Positions 19,542 through 28,134 of a DNA stretch of 58,267 nt are shown in pieces; the stretch's first letter is position 1, and each line of letters opens with the position of its first letter. Location: the NCBI RefSeq assembly GCF_000730625.1, contig NZ_BBIT01000008.1:1-58267 (forward strand). The letters run 5' to 3'. The stretch is from Pseudomonas oryzihabitans NBRC 102199. GTDB taxonomy: Bacteria; Pseudomonadota; Gammaproteobacteria; Pseudomonadales; Pseudomonadaceae. Position numbers and translations under genes: made by a program. Below the pieces are notes generated by a model that was not told the origin of the DNA, searched no databases, and saw nothing but the letters and a program-made list of their open reading frames with translations.

Positions 19542-20441
19542 TCAGATCCAGATCACCACGCCGACCAGCGCGGCCAGCAACAGCCACTGTTCGAGGTAGT
19601 AGCGGAAGCGGTTGCGCTTCTTCAGCGCCTTGCCGCGCTGGCGGATGCGATAGAGGTGCCGGAAGGCGCGATTGAGGCCGCCGGTCTTGTCGCTGGCGTC
19701 ATTGGGCGAGGCCGCCGAGGCCAGCAGGGTGCCACTGACCCAGCGGTTGAAGGCGCTTGCCCAGCGATAGCGCAGCGGCCTTTCCACGTCGCAGAACAGG
19801 ATGATGCGATCCTGGTCGGTGGTGTTCTCGGCGTAGTGGATGAAGGTTTCGTCGAATACCACCGCCTGGCCATCGCGCCAGTGATAGCGCTGGCCGTCCA
19901 CCTCGATGAAGCAGCGTGGATCATTGGGCGTGGCCAGGCCCAGGTGATAGCGCAGGGAGCCGCCATAGGGATCGCGATGGCGCACCAGCCGCGATCCGGG
20001 CGGCAACTCGGCGAACATGGCCGCCTTGACCGTGCCGATGCCGCGCAGCAATTCGGTGGTCCTGGGGCACAGCTGCATGGCGGAAGGATGGCTGTCGCCG
20101 TACCACTTCAGATAGAAGCGCTTCCAGCCGCTCTTGAAGAAGGAGTTGAAGCCGGCATCGTTGTGCTCGGCGGATTTCTTGATCTGGCCGGCGCGCAGCA
20201 GGTCGAGGGCCTCGTCGCGGATCAGCTGCCAGTTGTCCTGCAGCACCTGGAGTTCGGGAAAGCGCTCCACCGGGTGATAGGGCGCGTTGGGCACCCGCGA
20301 GGTCAGGAACATGAAGGTGTTCAGCGGCGCCAGAAAGGTCGAATGGTCACTGAGCTGACGCAGCAAGCGATGGCGCACCCGGCCGCGAAAGTGCACATAC
20401 AAAACACAGAGAAAAAAACCGCCAATCACGAACCACTTCAC
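19542..20441 (-). CDS. lpxO: Lipid A 2-hydroxylase LpxO
   Basis: A 299-residue protein starting MKWFVIGGFFLCVLYVHFRGRVRH (N-terminal membrane anchor) and ending in another hydrophobic segment (YLEQWLLLAALVGVVIWI). The central aspartyl/asparaginyl beta-hydroxylase domain has the Fe(II) ligands in RLVRHRDPYGG (H155, D157) and FIHYAEN (H202). LpxO is a 2-oxoglutarate/O2-dependent inner-membrane enzyme that adds a 2-hydroxyl to a secondary acyl chain of lipid A. It stands alone, divergent from the DUF4124 gene. Confidence 0.9.
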   Translation of the reverse strand: MKWFVIGGFFLCVLYVHFRGRVRHRLLRQLSDHSTFLAPLNTFMFLTSRVPNAPYHPVERFPELQVLQDNWQLIRDEALDLLRAGQIKKSAEHNDAGFNSFFKSGWKRFYLKWYGDSHPSAMQLCPRTTELLRGIGTVKAAMFAELPPGSRLVRHRDPYGGSLRYHLGLATPNDPRCFIEVDGQRYHWRDGQAVVFDETFIHYAENTTDQDRIILFCDVERPLRYRWASAFNRWVSGTLLASAASPNDASDKTGGLNRAFRHLYRIRQRGKALKKRNRFRYYLEQWLLLAALVGVVIWI

Positions 20442-20621
20442 GCGTCGCTGCCCTGAAAAGAATGTTTCCGGATGTTATACGCCTCACCTCGGGCCGGGCC
20501 TAGTCTTTACAGTCTGACGATAAGCTGAATGCCTGGTGTCGAGCCGGACAGCAGCACTGGGAGCCGTAGCGGGCATCTTGTATCCTGCAGGTGACAATTC
20601 GAGTGCCCGGAGGGCCTCATC

Positions 20622-21107
20622 ATGCGTTCGCTGCTCTATGGCCTGCTGCTCGCCAGTGGCGTCGTGGCCGCTCAGGATGTCTACAAGTGCGTGGACGACC
20701 AGGGCCGGACGACCTATACCCAGGGCGCCTGCCCGACGAATAGTCAGATCACCACCATTCCGCTGCAGAGCCTGCCCGAGAGCAACGGTTTCACGCCGCC
20801 GCCCCGGCCTGCCACGCCGCCGCCGGCCGCCGCGCCGCGGGAGGTCACCGTGGTACCCGCCCCCGCTTCCAGCCGCCAACGTCCGGTCGACGACGTCACC
20901 GTGGTCGGTGGCTCTTCGTCCTCTTCCAGCTTTCGCCAGGAAAGCGAGGTGCGCGGCTCCGGCATCATCTATCAGCCGGTGCCGGTCTACATCGACCGCC
21001 GGCCGCGCAACGAGACCTGGCACATGGTGCCCCATCCCCAGGCGCAGCAGCCCCAGCCGCCGGCGCCTCCGCCGCCGCCGAACCGGGGCATTCCCATCGA
21101 TCGCTAG
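20622..21107 (+). CDS. Secreted/periplasmic DUF4124 protein
   Basis: A 161-residue protein with a short signal peptide (MRSLLYGLLLASGVVAA). A DUF4124 motif follows (VYKCVDDQGRTTYTQGACP), with two cysteines that probably pair. The rest is low complexity: Pro/Ala-rich (PPPRPATPPPAAAP), Ser-rich (GGSSSSSSF) and a Pro/Gln-rich tail (QQPQPPAPPPPP). Shine-Dalgarno GGAGG precedes the ATG. Function unknown. Confidence 0.78.
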   Translation: MRSLLYGLLLASGVVAAQDVYKCVDDQGRTTYTQGACPTNSQITTIPLQSLPESNGFTPPPRPATPPPAAAPREVTVVPAPASSRQRPVDDVTVVGGSSSSSSFRQESEVRGSGIIYQPVPVYIDRRPRNETWHMVPHPQAQQPQPPAPPPPPNRGIPIDR

Positions 21108-21109
21108 CA

Positions 21110-22054
21110 CTAGAGCTTGTGCAGGAAGTTGACGACGAACTTGCGCCCCTCGGTGCGGTTCTCGGCGTCCTGCTCGAAGTAGCTGTTGACGGTGATCAGA
21201 TTCTCCCGGGAAAAGGCGTAGGTGAAGCCCGGACCCCAGGCCCAGACCTTTTCCCGCCGCCCGCTCACGTCATGGCCATCGACCTGGGTGTCGGTGATCT
21301 GCCGCAGCCAGTAGCCGCTCAGACCGACGCTGAGGCGATCGTTCAGCGCGTACTGGGTGGCGAAGTTGGCGTGCAGCGCCTGGCCGGCCTGGGTGTCGGA
21401 GACCGCGCCGAAGCTGCGCAGCGGCTGGTCGTTCTTGCCGTTCCACAGGTACCAGAAGCGTCCGGTCACCGACCACTGGGACGTCAGCCAGTAGGTGGTG
21501 GCGTAGTAGGGATTGAAGGACCAGAAATTGCTGCCCGGATTGATCGCCCGGTCGCGGTCGTAGCGCCCGGTGGGGGCGACGATCTCGGCCTCGAGGCGTT
21601 GCGCCCAGCGCGGTCCGCCGTCGGGGCGGGTGGTGGTGGGCAGTTGCAGGAAGGCGCCCAGGGTCAGGTCCCCTACCCCTTCGCGGGCGCTCAGCGCCTG
21701 GCCGCCGAGGCCGTCATCGACATTGGCGTGAGCCAGCCAGGGCAGGATGGCGGTGAATCCGGGCATGGCGCCGTTGGCCAGGGACTGGCCGACATAGATG
21801 ATCTGGCTGACCGGGGCGAAGGTGGTCAGCTCCTGCTTGGGCAGGGGCAGCTTGCGGCCGTCCTGGTCGTTGAAGCGGCTGGTCTTGCCGTAGATCAGGT
21901 ACTCCTCCCAGTACCAGCCAGGACCGTCCGGCGCCGGGGCGCCGTCGTAGAAGCTGGTGGAGCCGAGATTGAGACCGGGCAGGTCATAGGCCTGGGCCAC
22001 TGTGGAGGCGAGACTGGCCGCGGCCAGCAGACCGAATCCGAAACGTGTGCGCAT
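21110..22054 (-). CDS. MetA/SphA-type outer-membrane transporter for aromatic compounds
   Basis: A 314-residue protein with a signal peptide ending near STVAQA. The mature part is rich in alternating aromatic/hydrophobic beta-strand patterns (WSVTGRFWYLWNGK, LSVGLSGYWLRQITDTQV), consistent with the 'phenol MetA degradation' outer-membrane channel family. It is the third gene after the aldehyde dehydrogenase and CalA-like dehydrogenase, so it probably imports the aromatic alcohol or aldehyde. A-rich Hfq/Crc tract AACAAGAACAA (22070-22080) lies 16 bases ahead of the ATG. Confidence 0.78.
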   Translation of the reverse strand: MRTRFGFGLLAAASLASTVAQAYDLPGLNLGSTSFYDGAPAPDGPGWYWEEYLIYGKTSRFNDQDGRKLPLPKQELTTFAPVSQIIYVGQSLANGAMPGFTAILPWLAHANVDDGLGGQALSAREGVGDLTLGAFLQLPTTTRPDGGPRWAQRLEAEIVAPTGRYDRDRAINPGSNFWSFNPYYATTYWLTSQWSVTGRFWYLWNGKNDQPLRSFGAVSDTQAGQALHANFATQYALNDRLSVGLSGYWLRQITDTQVDGHDVSGRREKVWAWGPGFTYAFSRENLITVNSYFEQDAENRTEGRKFVVNFLHKL

Positions 22055-22069
22055 GACGTCGTCCTAGAG

Positions 22070-22080
22070 TTGTTCTTGTT
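22070..22080 (-). promoter_or_regulatory. AANAANAA tract upstream of the porin gene
   Basis: AACAAGAACAA on the minus strand contains overlapping AANAANAA matches in the leader of the outer-membrane channel gene. Candidate Hfq/Crc site. Confidence 0.55.
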
Positions 22081-22124
22081 GTGGGAAAACGCGATCGCCG
22101 CACCGGCCGGCGCGGCGATCCGGG

Positions 22125-22892
22125 TCAGACGTAACTGGCGGCGAGACCGCCATCCACCGGCAGGTTGGCGCCGTTGATCCAGCGCGAGGCATCGCTGCAG
22201 AGAAAGGCGATCACCGCGGCCACCTCGTCGGCCAGCGCCGGGCGCAGCATGCGCTGGCTGTCGCGGGCGACGCGCTCTTCGCCGAGCATGCTGACGAAGT
22301 CGCCGAGGATGGGGGTGAATACCGGCCCGGGCGCCACGCAATTCAGGCGCACGCCGAATTCGCGCAGCCAGGTCTGGGACTGCACGAAGCTCCAGACGAT
22401 GAGCGCTTCCTTGAAGTACTGGTAGCAGGTGGCCTGGTCCACCGGATGACGCTCCAGCCAGGCCTGGGCCGGGGCGAAGTCGGCGATCTGCGCCAGCTCG
22501 CGGTGCTGTTCCAGGCGCTCTGGCCATTCGGCGCCGAGGATGGAGGCGACATTGACGATGGCGCCGCCCGGCCCCAGCCGCGCGACCAGTTGCTGGCTGA
22601 GCAAGCGCAGGCCGAGGTAGTTGACGCGCGCCACCGTCTCCCGGGGCGCCGTGCCCGGTACCCCGGCGATGTTGCACAGGCCGTGCAGGCGCGCCGGCAG
22701 GCGACTGACCAGGGCGGCGATGCTGTCGGGGTCGCCCAGGTCGGCCTGGTGGAAGTCGTCCAGGCTGAACTGGGGCTGGTTGCGGTCGACGCCGATCACG
22801 GTGGCGCCCTGGAAGCGCGCCAGCCGCGCCAGCTCGGCGCCGATGCCGGAGGCCACGCCGGTGACGACCAGGGTCTTGCCATTCAGGGTCAT
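22125..22892 (-). CDS. calA: Coniferyl-alcohol dehydrogenase (SDR family)
   Basis: A 255-residue short-chain dehydrogenase with TGVASGIG (NAD(P) binding), LCNIAGVPGTA, SILGAEWP, the YxxxK catalytic pair in CYQYFKEALIVW, RLNCVAPGPVFTPIL and the ending WINGANLPVDGGLAASYV. These phrases match Pseudomonas coniferyl-alcohol dehydrogenase CalA, which oxidises coniferyl alcohol to coniferaldehyde. It lies between the aldehyde dehydrogenase and the MetA-type channel, all on the minus strand and apparently driven by one sigma-54 promoter. The leader carries AATAACAACAA next to AGAGG. Confidence 0.82.
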   Translation of the reverse strand: MTLNGKTLVVTGVASGIGAELARLARFQGATVIGVDRNQPQFSLDDFHQADLGDPDSIAALVSRLPARLHGLCNIAGVPGTAPRETVARVNYLGLRLLSQQLVARLGPGGAIVNVASILGAEWPERLEQHRELAQIADFAPAQAWLERHPVDQATCYQYFKEALIVWSFVQSQTWLREFGVRLNCVAPGPVFTPILGDFVSMLGEERVARDSQRMLRPALADEVAAVIAFLCSDASRWINGANLPVDGGLAASYV

Positions 22893-22904
22893 GGGATTTT
22901 CCTC

Positions 22905-22915
22905 TTGTTGTTATT
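22905..22915 (-). promoter_or_regulatory. AANAANAA tract upstream of calA
   Basis: AATAACAACAA followed by GAGG, 12 bases before the calA ATG (minus strand). Candidate Hfq/Crc translational control site overlapping the ribosome-binding region. Confidence 0.65.
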
Positions 22916-22932
22916 GGGGGATGGAACAGGGG

Positions 22933-24405
22933 CTAGAAGGGATAGCGTGGCGGCTCGTTATGCTCGGTCACCCACTGCCACTGGCTGTAGTCGTCCCAGT
23001 TGCACAGGCCACCGACGCTGCCGCCGTTGCCGGACTGGCCACGGCCGCCGAAGGGATTGACCACCTCGTCGTTCACCGTCTGGTCGTTGAGGTGCAGCAT
23101 TCCGCACTCCAGCCGTTCGCCCAGCGCCCGGGCGCGGGCCAGGGAGCCGGAGAGCACGCCGGCCGCCAGGCCGTAGGGGGTGCGATTGGCCAGGTCGACG
23201 GCCTCGGCCTCGCTGGCGAAGGTCACCACGCTGGCCACCGGTCCGAAGATCTCTTCGTCGAAGGCGCGCATGCCGGGACGGACGCCGCTCAGTACGGTCG
23301 GGGCATAGAACAGCCCTTCGTGCCGGCCGCCCTGCTCCAGCCGGGCACCGGCGGCGAGGCTGTCGGCGACGATGCCCTGTACCCGTTGCAGTTGCCGGGC
23401 ATTGATCAGCGGACCCAGCTGGGTTGTGGGTTCCAGCGGATCACCGAGGCGCAGGGCGGCGGCGCGGGCGGCCAGGCGTTCGGTGAAGGCGGCGGCGAGG
23501 CGCTGGTGCACCAGGATCAACCCGGTGGCCATGCAGATCTGCCCCTGGTGCAAAAAGCTGCCCCAGGCGGCGCAGCCGACGGCGCGGTCGAGATCGGCGT
23601 CGTCGAGCACGATCAGCGGATTCTTGCCACCCAGTTCCAGGGCCACCTTCTTCAAGTGGCGCCCGGCGCTTTCCGCCACCTGGCGTCCGGCCTGGGTCGA
23701 GCCAGTGAAGGCGATCATCCGCACCTGGGGATGGGCGCAGAGCGCCGCGCCGGCCTCGGCACGCCCGGGCAGCACCTGCAGCACGCCCCGGGGCAGGCCG
23801 ATGGCCTCGAACAGCCGGGCGATGAGGATGCCGCCACTCACCGGCGTCTGGTGATCCGGCTTGAGCACCACGGCATTGCCGCAGGCCAGCGCCGGGGCCA
23901 CGGCGCGCAGGGAAAGGATCAGCGGGAAATTGAACGGCGAGATCACCCCCACCACGCCATGGGGCAGGCGCCGGGCATAGGACAGGGCCCCGCGCTCGCT
24001 GGGCAGGACCACGCCATGGGCCTGCAGCAACTGACCGGCGACCTGCTGCAGGATGACCCCGGCTTCGCGCAATTCCAGCTCGGCCTTGGGCAGGATGCCA
24101 CCGGTCTCCCGGGCGATCAGGGGGGCCAGTTCGGCGCGATTCATCTCCAGGTGCGCGGCGGCGGCCAGGAACAGCCCGGCCTTTTGCCGGGCGGTCCAGG
24201 CCGCCCAGGCCGGTTGCGCCCGGGCCGCCTTGGCGCAGGCCTGGTCGATGTCGGCGACGCTGGCCAGACCGGTGCGGTGCAGGGGCTGGCCGGTGGCAGG
24301 TTCGATGACCTCCAGGGTGCCGCCCTGGGCGGCGATCCAGTCGCCATCGAAGATCCGCTCGCGCCAGGGGGCGCCGTCCAGGAACGGCGTGGATGATCTG
24401 CTCAT
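22933..24405 (-). CDS. Aromatic aldehyde dehydrogenase (benzaldehyde dehydrogenase XylC-like; coniferaldehyde dehydrogenase candidate)
   Basis: A 490-residue NAD(P)-dependent aldehyde dehydrogenase starting MSRSSTPFLDGAPW. Catalytic residues: Asn159 in SPFNFP, Glu257 in LELGGK, Cys291 in QGQICMA. Overall pattern and ending (EFTQ-like region DDYSQWQWVTEHNEPPRYPF) resemble XylC-type benzaldehyde dehydrogenases. Being co-transcribed with a coniferyl-alcohol dehydrogenase, it may oxidise coniferaldehyde to ferulate. That is inference: a benzyl or other aryl aldehyde is equally possible. First gene behind the sigma-54 promoter; AACAACAAGGAG leader. Confidence 0.82.
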   Translation of the reverse strand: MSRSSTPFLDGAPWRERIFDGDWIAAQGGTLEVIEPATGQPLHRTGLASVADIDQACAKAARAQPAWAAWTARQKAGLFLAAAAHLEMNRAELAPLIARETGGILPKAELELREAGVILQQVAGQLLQAHGVVLPSERGALSYARRLPHGVVGVISPFNFPLILSLRAVAPALACGNAVVLKPDHQTPVSGGILIARLFEAIGLPRGVLQVLPGRAEAGAALCAHPQVRMIAFTGSTQAGRQVAESAGRHLKKVALELGGKNPLIVLDDADLDRAVGCAAWGSFLHQGQICMATGLILVHQRLAAAFTERLAARAAALRLGDPLEPTTQLGPLINARQLQRVQGIVADSLAAGARLEQGGRHEGLFYAPTVLSGVRPGMRAFDEEIFGPVASVVTFASEAEAVDLANRTPYGLAAGVLSGSLARARALGERLECGMLHLNDQTVNDEVVNPFGGRGQSGNGGSVGGLCNWDDYSQWQWVTEHNEPPRYPF

Positions 24406-24415
24406 AGCCTTCTCC

Positions 24416-24423
24416 TTGTTGTT
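24416..24423 (-). promoter_or_regulatory. AANAANAA tract upstream of the aldehyde dehydrogenase
   Basis: AACAACAA directly abuts GGAG, 10 bases before the ATG on the minus strand. Candidate Hfq/Crc site. Confidence 0.65.
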
Positions 24424-24451
24424 ATCGGGCCGCGGTGGGCACAGGCAAGGG

Positions 24452-24468
24452 AGCAAGGGCTGTGCCCA
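24452..24468 (-). promoter_or_regulatory. Sigma-54 (-24/-12) promoter of the aldehyde/alcohol dehydrogenase operon
   Basis: Minus strand TGGGCACAGCCCTTGCT. GG and GC are 10 bases apart, and GGCAC-N5-TTGC matches the sigma-54 consensus TGGCAC-N5-TTGC except for the first base. It lies about 45-60 bases before the aldehyde dehydrogenase ATG and faces a divergent sigma-54 activator gene. Confidence 0.75.
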
Positions 24469-24570
24469 GGCTGGGCTGGCAGGAAAAAGAGTCTTTCAAT
24501 CAAGGACTTGCTGGCTTGAGCGGACGCAGGTAGCAGGCTCGACCGGCAAATGCCTTGCTCAAAAGATAAA

Positions 24571-24613
24571 GTTATGAGGTATAACCTTTTCCTCGATTGC
24601 GCATTTGCGCAAT
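24571..24613. promoter_or_regulatory. Candidate enhancer (UAS) dyads for the sigma-54 activator
   Basis: GTTATGAGGTATAAC (24571-24585) has 5-bp arms. ATTGCGCATTTGCGCAAT (24596-24613) has perfect 8-bp arms around TT. They lie about 105-160 bases upstream of the sigma-54 promoter, the usual enhancer distance for XylR/DmpR-type activators, and just before the activator gene itself. Confidence 0.6.
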
Positions 24614-24632
24614 TCACCCGAGAGGTCGTGCC

Positions 24633-26360
24633 ATGGCCCGTTCCGAACGTCTGTCCCTCAGCGATCTGCAGCAGGCCGCTACCGGCTTCCAGCGTGGCGA
24701 CAGTGCCGCCTGGGATGGCAGCGCCAGCCCGACCCAGGCGGAACTGGCCGAGTGCCTGTTTTTCTCCCCCGGTGATGGCCGCATCTGGCTCAACGACCAG
24801 CGCATGCTGCTGGTACACGCCTCCGCCTTTGGTGCCCTGCGGCGCGAGCTGATCGGCGCCCTGGGGCAGGAACGCGCCCGCGGCCTGCTGACCCGGGTCG
24901 GCTATCTTTCCGGGGTGCGCGACGCCGAGCTGGTGCGCAAGCGCTGGCCCCAGGCCGACGCCGCGGCGATCTTTGCCGCCGGTACCCGGCTGCATGGCCT
25001 GGAAGGCCTGGTGCGGGTCGAGCCGCTGCATTTTGAATTCGATGTCGACCAGGGGCGCTATGGCGGTGAATTCCTCTGGCATCACTCGGCCGAATGCGAC
25101 GAGCACCAGATCGCCCACGGTCAGGGCAGCGATCCGGCCTGCTGGATGGAGATCGGCTATGCCATCGGCTACGTCAGCAGCCTGTTCGGTCGCCTGGTGA
25201 TCTTTCGCGAGGTGGAATGCCGCGCCATGGGTCATGCCGTCTGCCGGGTCGAGGGTCGCAACGCCGAACGCTGGCCCGACGTGGCGGAAGACCTGCGCTA
25301 TCTCAATGCGGCCGGCGACGGCGCTCCGGCGCTGACGCCGGCGGAACGCCTGCCCGCGCCCCTGCCCCACGCCGCCGACGGCCAGCAGCCGCTGGTAGGG
25401 GCTTCAGCGGCCTTCAACAGCGCCTTCCAAGCACTGCAGCGGGTCGCCCCGACGCCGGCCACGGTGCTGCTCACCGGCGAATCCGGGGTGGGCAAGGAAC
25501 TGTTCGCCAGCCACCTGCACCGCCTCAGCCGCCGCGCCGACGGCCCCTTCGTCGCCCTCAACTGCGCGGCCATTCCCGAGAATCTCATCGAAGCCGAATT
25601 GTTCGGCGTGGAGCGCGGCGCCTTCACCGGCGCCAACCAGTCCCGCGCCGGACGTTTCGAACGGGCCCAGGGCGGCACCCTGTTCCTCGACGAGATCGCC
25701 TGCCTGAGCCTGCCCGGTCAGGGCAAGCTGCTGCGCGCGCTTCAGGAGCGCGAGATCGAGCGGGTCGGCGGCAGCCGCACGCTCAGGGTGGACGTCCGGG
25801 TGATCGCCGCCACCAACCTGGATCTGCGCGAGGCGGTACGTCGCGGCGACTTCCGCGAAGACCTCTTCTATCGCCTCAACGTCTATCCCATCGGCATCCC
25901 GCCCCTGCGTGACCGGCGCGACGACGTGCCCCTGCTGGTGGACCTGTTCCTGCGGCGCTTCTGCGCCGCCTACGAGCGGCCGCCGGTAGGCCTGACCATG
26001 CGCGCCCTCAAGGCCCTGCTGCGCTACGACTTTCCCGGCAACGTGCGGGAATTGCAGAATCTGGTGGAGCGCGGGGTGATCGCCAGCGATCCGGGCGAAC
26101 TCATCGACCTGCCCCACCTGTTTCGCGGCGAGCCGCTGCCGGCCGAGCTCGTCGACGAGGCGCCGCCTGCCACCGGCTGGCTGGAGCGCCTGGGCGTGGA
26201 CGGCGAACGCCCGCTGCCGCTGGCGCAGCTGGAAGCCGAGCTGCTCGACGAAGCCCTGGCGCGCAGCCAGGGCAACATGGCCGCCGCGGCGCGCCTGCTC
26301 GGCCTGAGCCGCGCCCAGTTCGCCTATCGCCATCGCCGCGCCCGCCAGGATCTGGACTAG
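24633..26360 (+). CDS. Sigma-54-dependent aromatic-responsive activator (XylR/DmpR type, XylR_N-V4R-AAA-HTH)
   Basis: A 575-residue regulator starting MARSERLS. Order: XylR_N effector domain (about 35-135), V4R domain with conserved Cys/His (HHSAECDEH, DPACWMEIGYA, ECRAMGHAVCRV; about 140-205), AAA+ domain with Walker A GESGVGKE (282-289), the sigma-54-contacting GAFTGA (329-334) and Walker B TLFLDEI. It ends in a Fis-type helix-turn-helix (GNMAAAARLLGLSRAQFAYRHRR). It is divergent from the dehydrogenase operon, which has a sigma-54 promoter, so it very likely activates it on sensing an aromatic effector. Effector identity (coniferyl, benzyl or other) unknown. Confidence 0.9.
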   Translation: MARSERLSLSDLQQAATGFQRGDSAAWDGSASPTQAELAECLFFSPGDGRIWLNDQRMLLVHASAFGALRRELIGALGQERARGLLTRVGYLSGVRDAELVRKRWPQADAAAIFAAGTRLHGLEGLVRVEPLHFEFDVDQGRYGGEFLWHHSAECDEHQIAHGQGSDPACWMEIGYAIGYVSSLFGRLVIFREVECRAMGHAVCRVEGRNAERWPDVAEDLRYLNAAGDGAPALTPAERLPAPLPHAADGQQPLVGASAAFNSAFQALQRVAPTPATVLLTGESGVGKELFASHLHRLSRRADGPFVALNCAAIPENLIEAELFGVERGAFTGANQSRAGRFERAQGGTLFLDEIACLSLPGQGKLLRALQEREIERVGGSRTLRVDVRVIAATNLDLREAVRRGDFREDLFYRLNVYPIGIPPLRDRRDDVPLLVDLFLRRFCAAYERPPVGLTMRALKALLRYDFPGNVRELQNLVERGVIASDPGELIDLPHLFRGEPLPAELVDEAPPATGWLERLGVDGERPLPLAQLEAELLDEALARSQGNMAAAARLLGLSRAQFAYRHRRARQDLD

Positions 26361-26414
26361 AATGACCCCTTGATACCCTCCCCTCGCCATCTCCGACGGA
26401 AGCCCTTCCCGCCG

Positions 26415-26879
26415 ATGAGTTCCCCCGACGACGCCACGCCCCTGGACCCTGCCGCCACCCCCTGGCTGGACACCGCCGTAGGCTATGCCCTGCGCCGCGC
26501 CCAGATGAAGATGTTCCAGCACCTGGTGGACAGCCTGGCCGCCTATGACCTGCGCCCCGCCCAGTTCACCGCCTTGGTGATCCTCGAGCAGGAGCCCGGC
26601 CTGATGCAGGCCGACCTGGCCCGGCGCCTGGCCATCGAGCCGCCGCAACTGGTCCTACTGCTGAACAAGCTGGAACGCCAGGGTCTGGCCGAGCGGGTGC
26701 GCGGCACCCAGGATCGCCGCGCCTATGCCCTGCACCTCACCGAGCAGGGCCGCGCCCTGGTCGGCGAACTCAAGGAACGCGCCGCCGCCAGCGACCGCGC
26801 CGCCAGCGCCCCGCTGGACGACGCCGAGCGGGCCGAGCTGTTGCGGCTGCTGCGCAAGCTCAATGGGGAGTTGGGGTAG
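26415..26879 (+). CDS. MarR-family transcriptional regulator
   Basis: About 154 residues starting MSSPDDATPLDP; an upstream in-frame TTG at 26370 is less likely. The winged helix-turn-helix lies around MQADLARRLAIEPPQLVLLLNKLERQGLAERVRGTQDRRAYALHLTEQG, with the DRR wing typical of MarR proteins. The gene is 54 bases downstream of the sigma-54 activator. MarR repressors that sense hydroxycinnamoyl-CoA control ferulate genes in other bacteria, but nothing here proves that role. Confidence 0.82.
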   Translation: MSSPDDATPLDPAATPWLDTAVGYALRRAQMKMFQHLVDSLAAYDLRPAQFTALVILEQEPGLMQADLARRLAIEPPQLVLLLNKLERQGLAERVRGTQDRRAYALHLTEQGRALVGELKERAAASDRAASAPLDDAERAELLRLLRKLNGELG

Positions 26880-27013
26880 TACGCCACGCCTATCCGGGTG
26901 TCCTCTGCCTCCCGCCATCACTCAGGTATGCGCCCCCTATCGTTGCCGCTCCTACAAGAGCACTATCCCTATAGGAGCAACTGTATTGTCGCTACGGGGA
27001 TACATCACGTAGC

Positions 27014-27096
27014 GTGGAAAACGGCGCAGCCTTTTCCACTGGAGACTTGGTGGCAAGGGGGCGCCCTCGCCCCAACCCTCTCCCGAGGGGAGAGGG
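27014..27096. repeat. Intergenic repeats: 26-bp hairpin and CCCTCTCCC/GGGAGAGGG hairpin
   Basis: Bases 27014-27039 are the exact reverse complement of 34-59. Bases 27076-27096 form a CCCTCTCCC/GGGAGAGGG hairpin that also occurs in the 44.9-45.2 kb tandem array and at 53403-53423. The 26880-27150 gap contains these repeats and no gene. Confidence 0.7.
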
Positions 27097-27150
27097 GGCT
27101 ATCCGAGCAGATGTTCAGTTACATCAGCTCCGGCAACATCACGATGAGCG

Positions 27151-28083
27151 TCAGAAACCGTACAGACTGACCGGGTTATCGCGCAGGATGGCGTTGCGTA
27201 TCTGCTCATCCGGCGCCCAGTCGGCCAGCAGCTCGAAGATGCGCCCGTCGTCCGGCTTGTTGCCGGTCGCGACCGTGGGATGCGGCCAGTCGCTACCCCA
27301 CAGCAGCCGCTCCGGATGGCGACGCACCAGCTCCCGGGCCACCGCGCCCACATCGGCGTAGTCCGGCGCACCGCTGCGCGACCTGATATAGGGGCCCGAC
27401 AGCTTCACCCAGGTACGCTCGCCGTCCAGCAGGCGAGTCACCACGGCGAAGGTCGCCGAATTCATCCCCTCCGGTTGAGGCACATGGCCCATGTGGTCGA
27501 TCACCAACCGCGCCGGCAGCCGTTGCAGCCGACTCTCCAGCTCTGTCAGCTGATTGCCCGTGGCGACCACCTGGACATTCCAGCCCAGTTCGGCGACCCG
27601 CGCCGCCAGGGGCTCCAGATCGGCCAGGTCGGCGCCCCCATAGCTGAGGTTGAAACGGATCCCGCGCACCCCGGCCTTGTGCAGCGCCTGCAACTCGGCA
27701 TCGGTGATGCTCTGGTCGAGGACAGCTACACCGCGGGCCTGGCCCTGGCTGCGCGCCAGGCCGTCGAGCATGCAGCGATTGTCGGTGCCGTAGGTGGACG
27801 GGGTGACGATGACCATCCGCTGCAATCCCAGCAGCGCCTGCAGCTGGTGATAGTCGTCCAGGGAGGCATTGGGCGGGAGCAGCTTGGCGCCCGGCGCCGC
27901 CGGGTAGCGGTCGTCATAGAGGTGCATGTGACAGTCGACACTGCCGGCCGGCGCCTTGAGTCTCGGTGCCGTTTGGATACTGGAGAACGGAGTGGCGGCC
28001 TGGACGCCGAGGGCATCGAAAAGGCACAGGGCGGCACTGGCCTGGGCGCTCGCTTTCAGGAAGCGCCGACGATTGAAGGTCAT
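27151..28083 (-). CDS. Tat-exported amidohydrolase, 2-pyrone-4,6-dicarboxylate-hydrolase-like
   Basis: A 310-residue TIM-barrel metal-dependent hydrolase preceded by a twin-arginine signal (MTFNRRRFLKASAQASAALCLFDALGVQAA), implying a folded, exported enzyme. Landmarks: DCHMHLY, TDNRCMLDGLARSQGQARGVAVLD, VRGIRFN, VIDHMGH and LLWGSDWPHP. The TDN, DHMG and WGxDWPHP phrases resemble LigI (PDC hydrolase) and related lactonases. The substrate is therefore probably a lactone of a carboxylic acid. Last gene of a minus-strand operon after the hydroxyacid dehydrogenase and MFS genes. Confidence 0.78.
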   Translation of the reverse strand: MTFNRRRFLKASAQASAALCLFDALGVQAATPFSSIQTAPRLKAPAGSVDCHMHLYDDRYPAAPGAKLLPPNASLDDYHQLQALLGLQRMVIVTPSTYGTDNRCMLDGLARSQGQARGVAVLDQSITDAELQALHKAGVRGIRFNLSYGGADLADLEPLAARVAELGWNVQVVATGNQLTELESRLQRLPARLVIDHMGHVPQPEGMNSATFAVVTRLLDGERTWVKLSGPYIRSRSGAPDYADVGAVARELVRRHPERLLWGSDWPHPTVATGNKPDDGRIFELLADWAPDEQIRNAILRDNPVSLYGF

Positions 28084-28134
28084 GATGGATTCCTTGAAAG
28101 GCTGCCGGCCCGGACGGGCCGGCAGCGATCAGCT

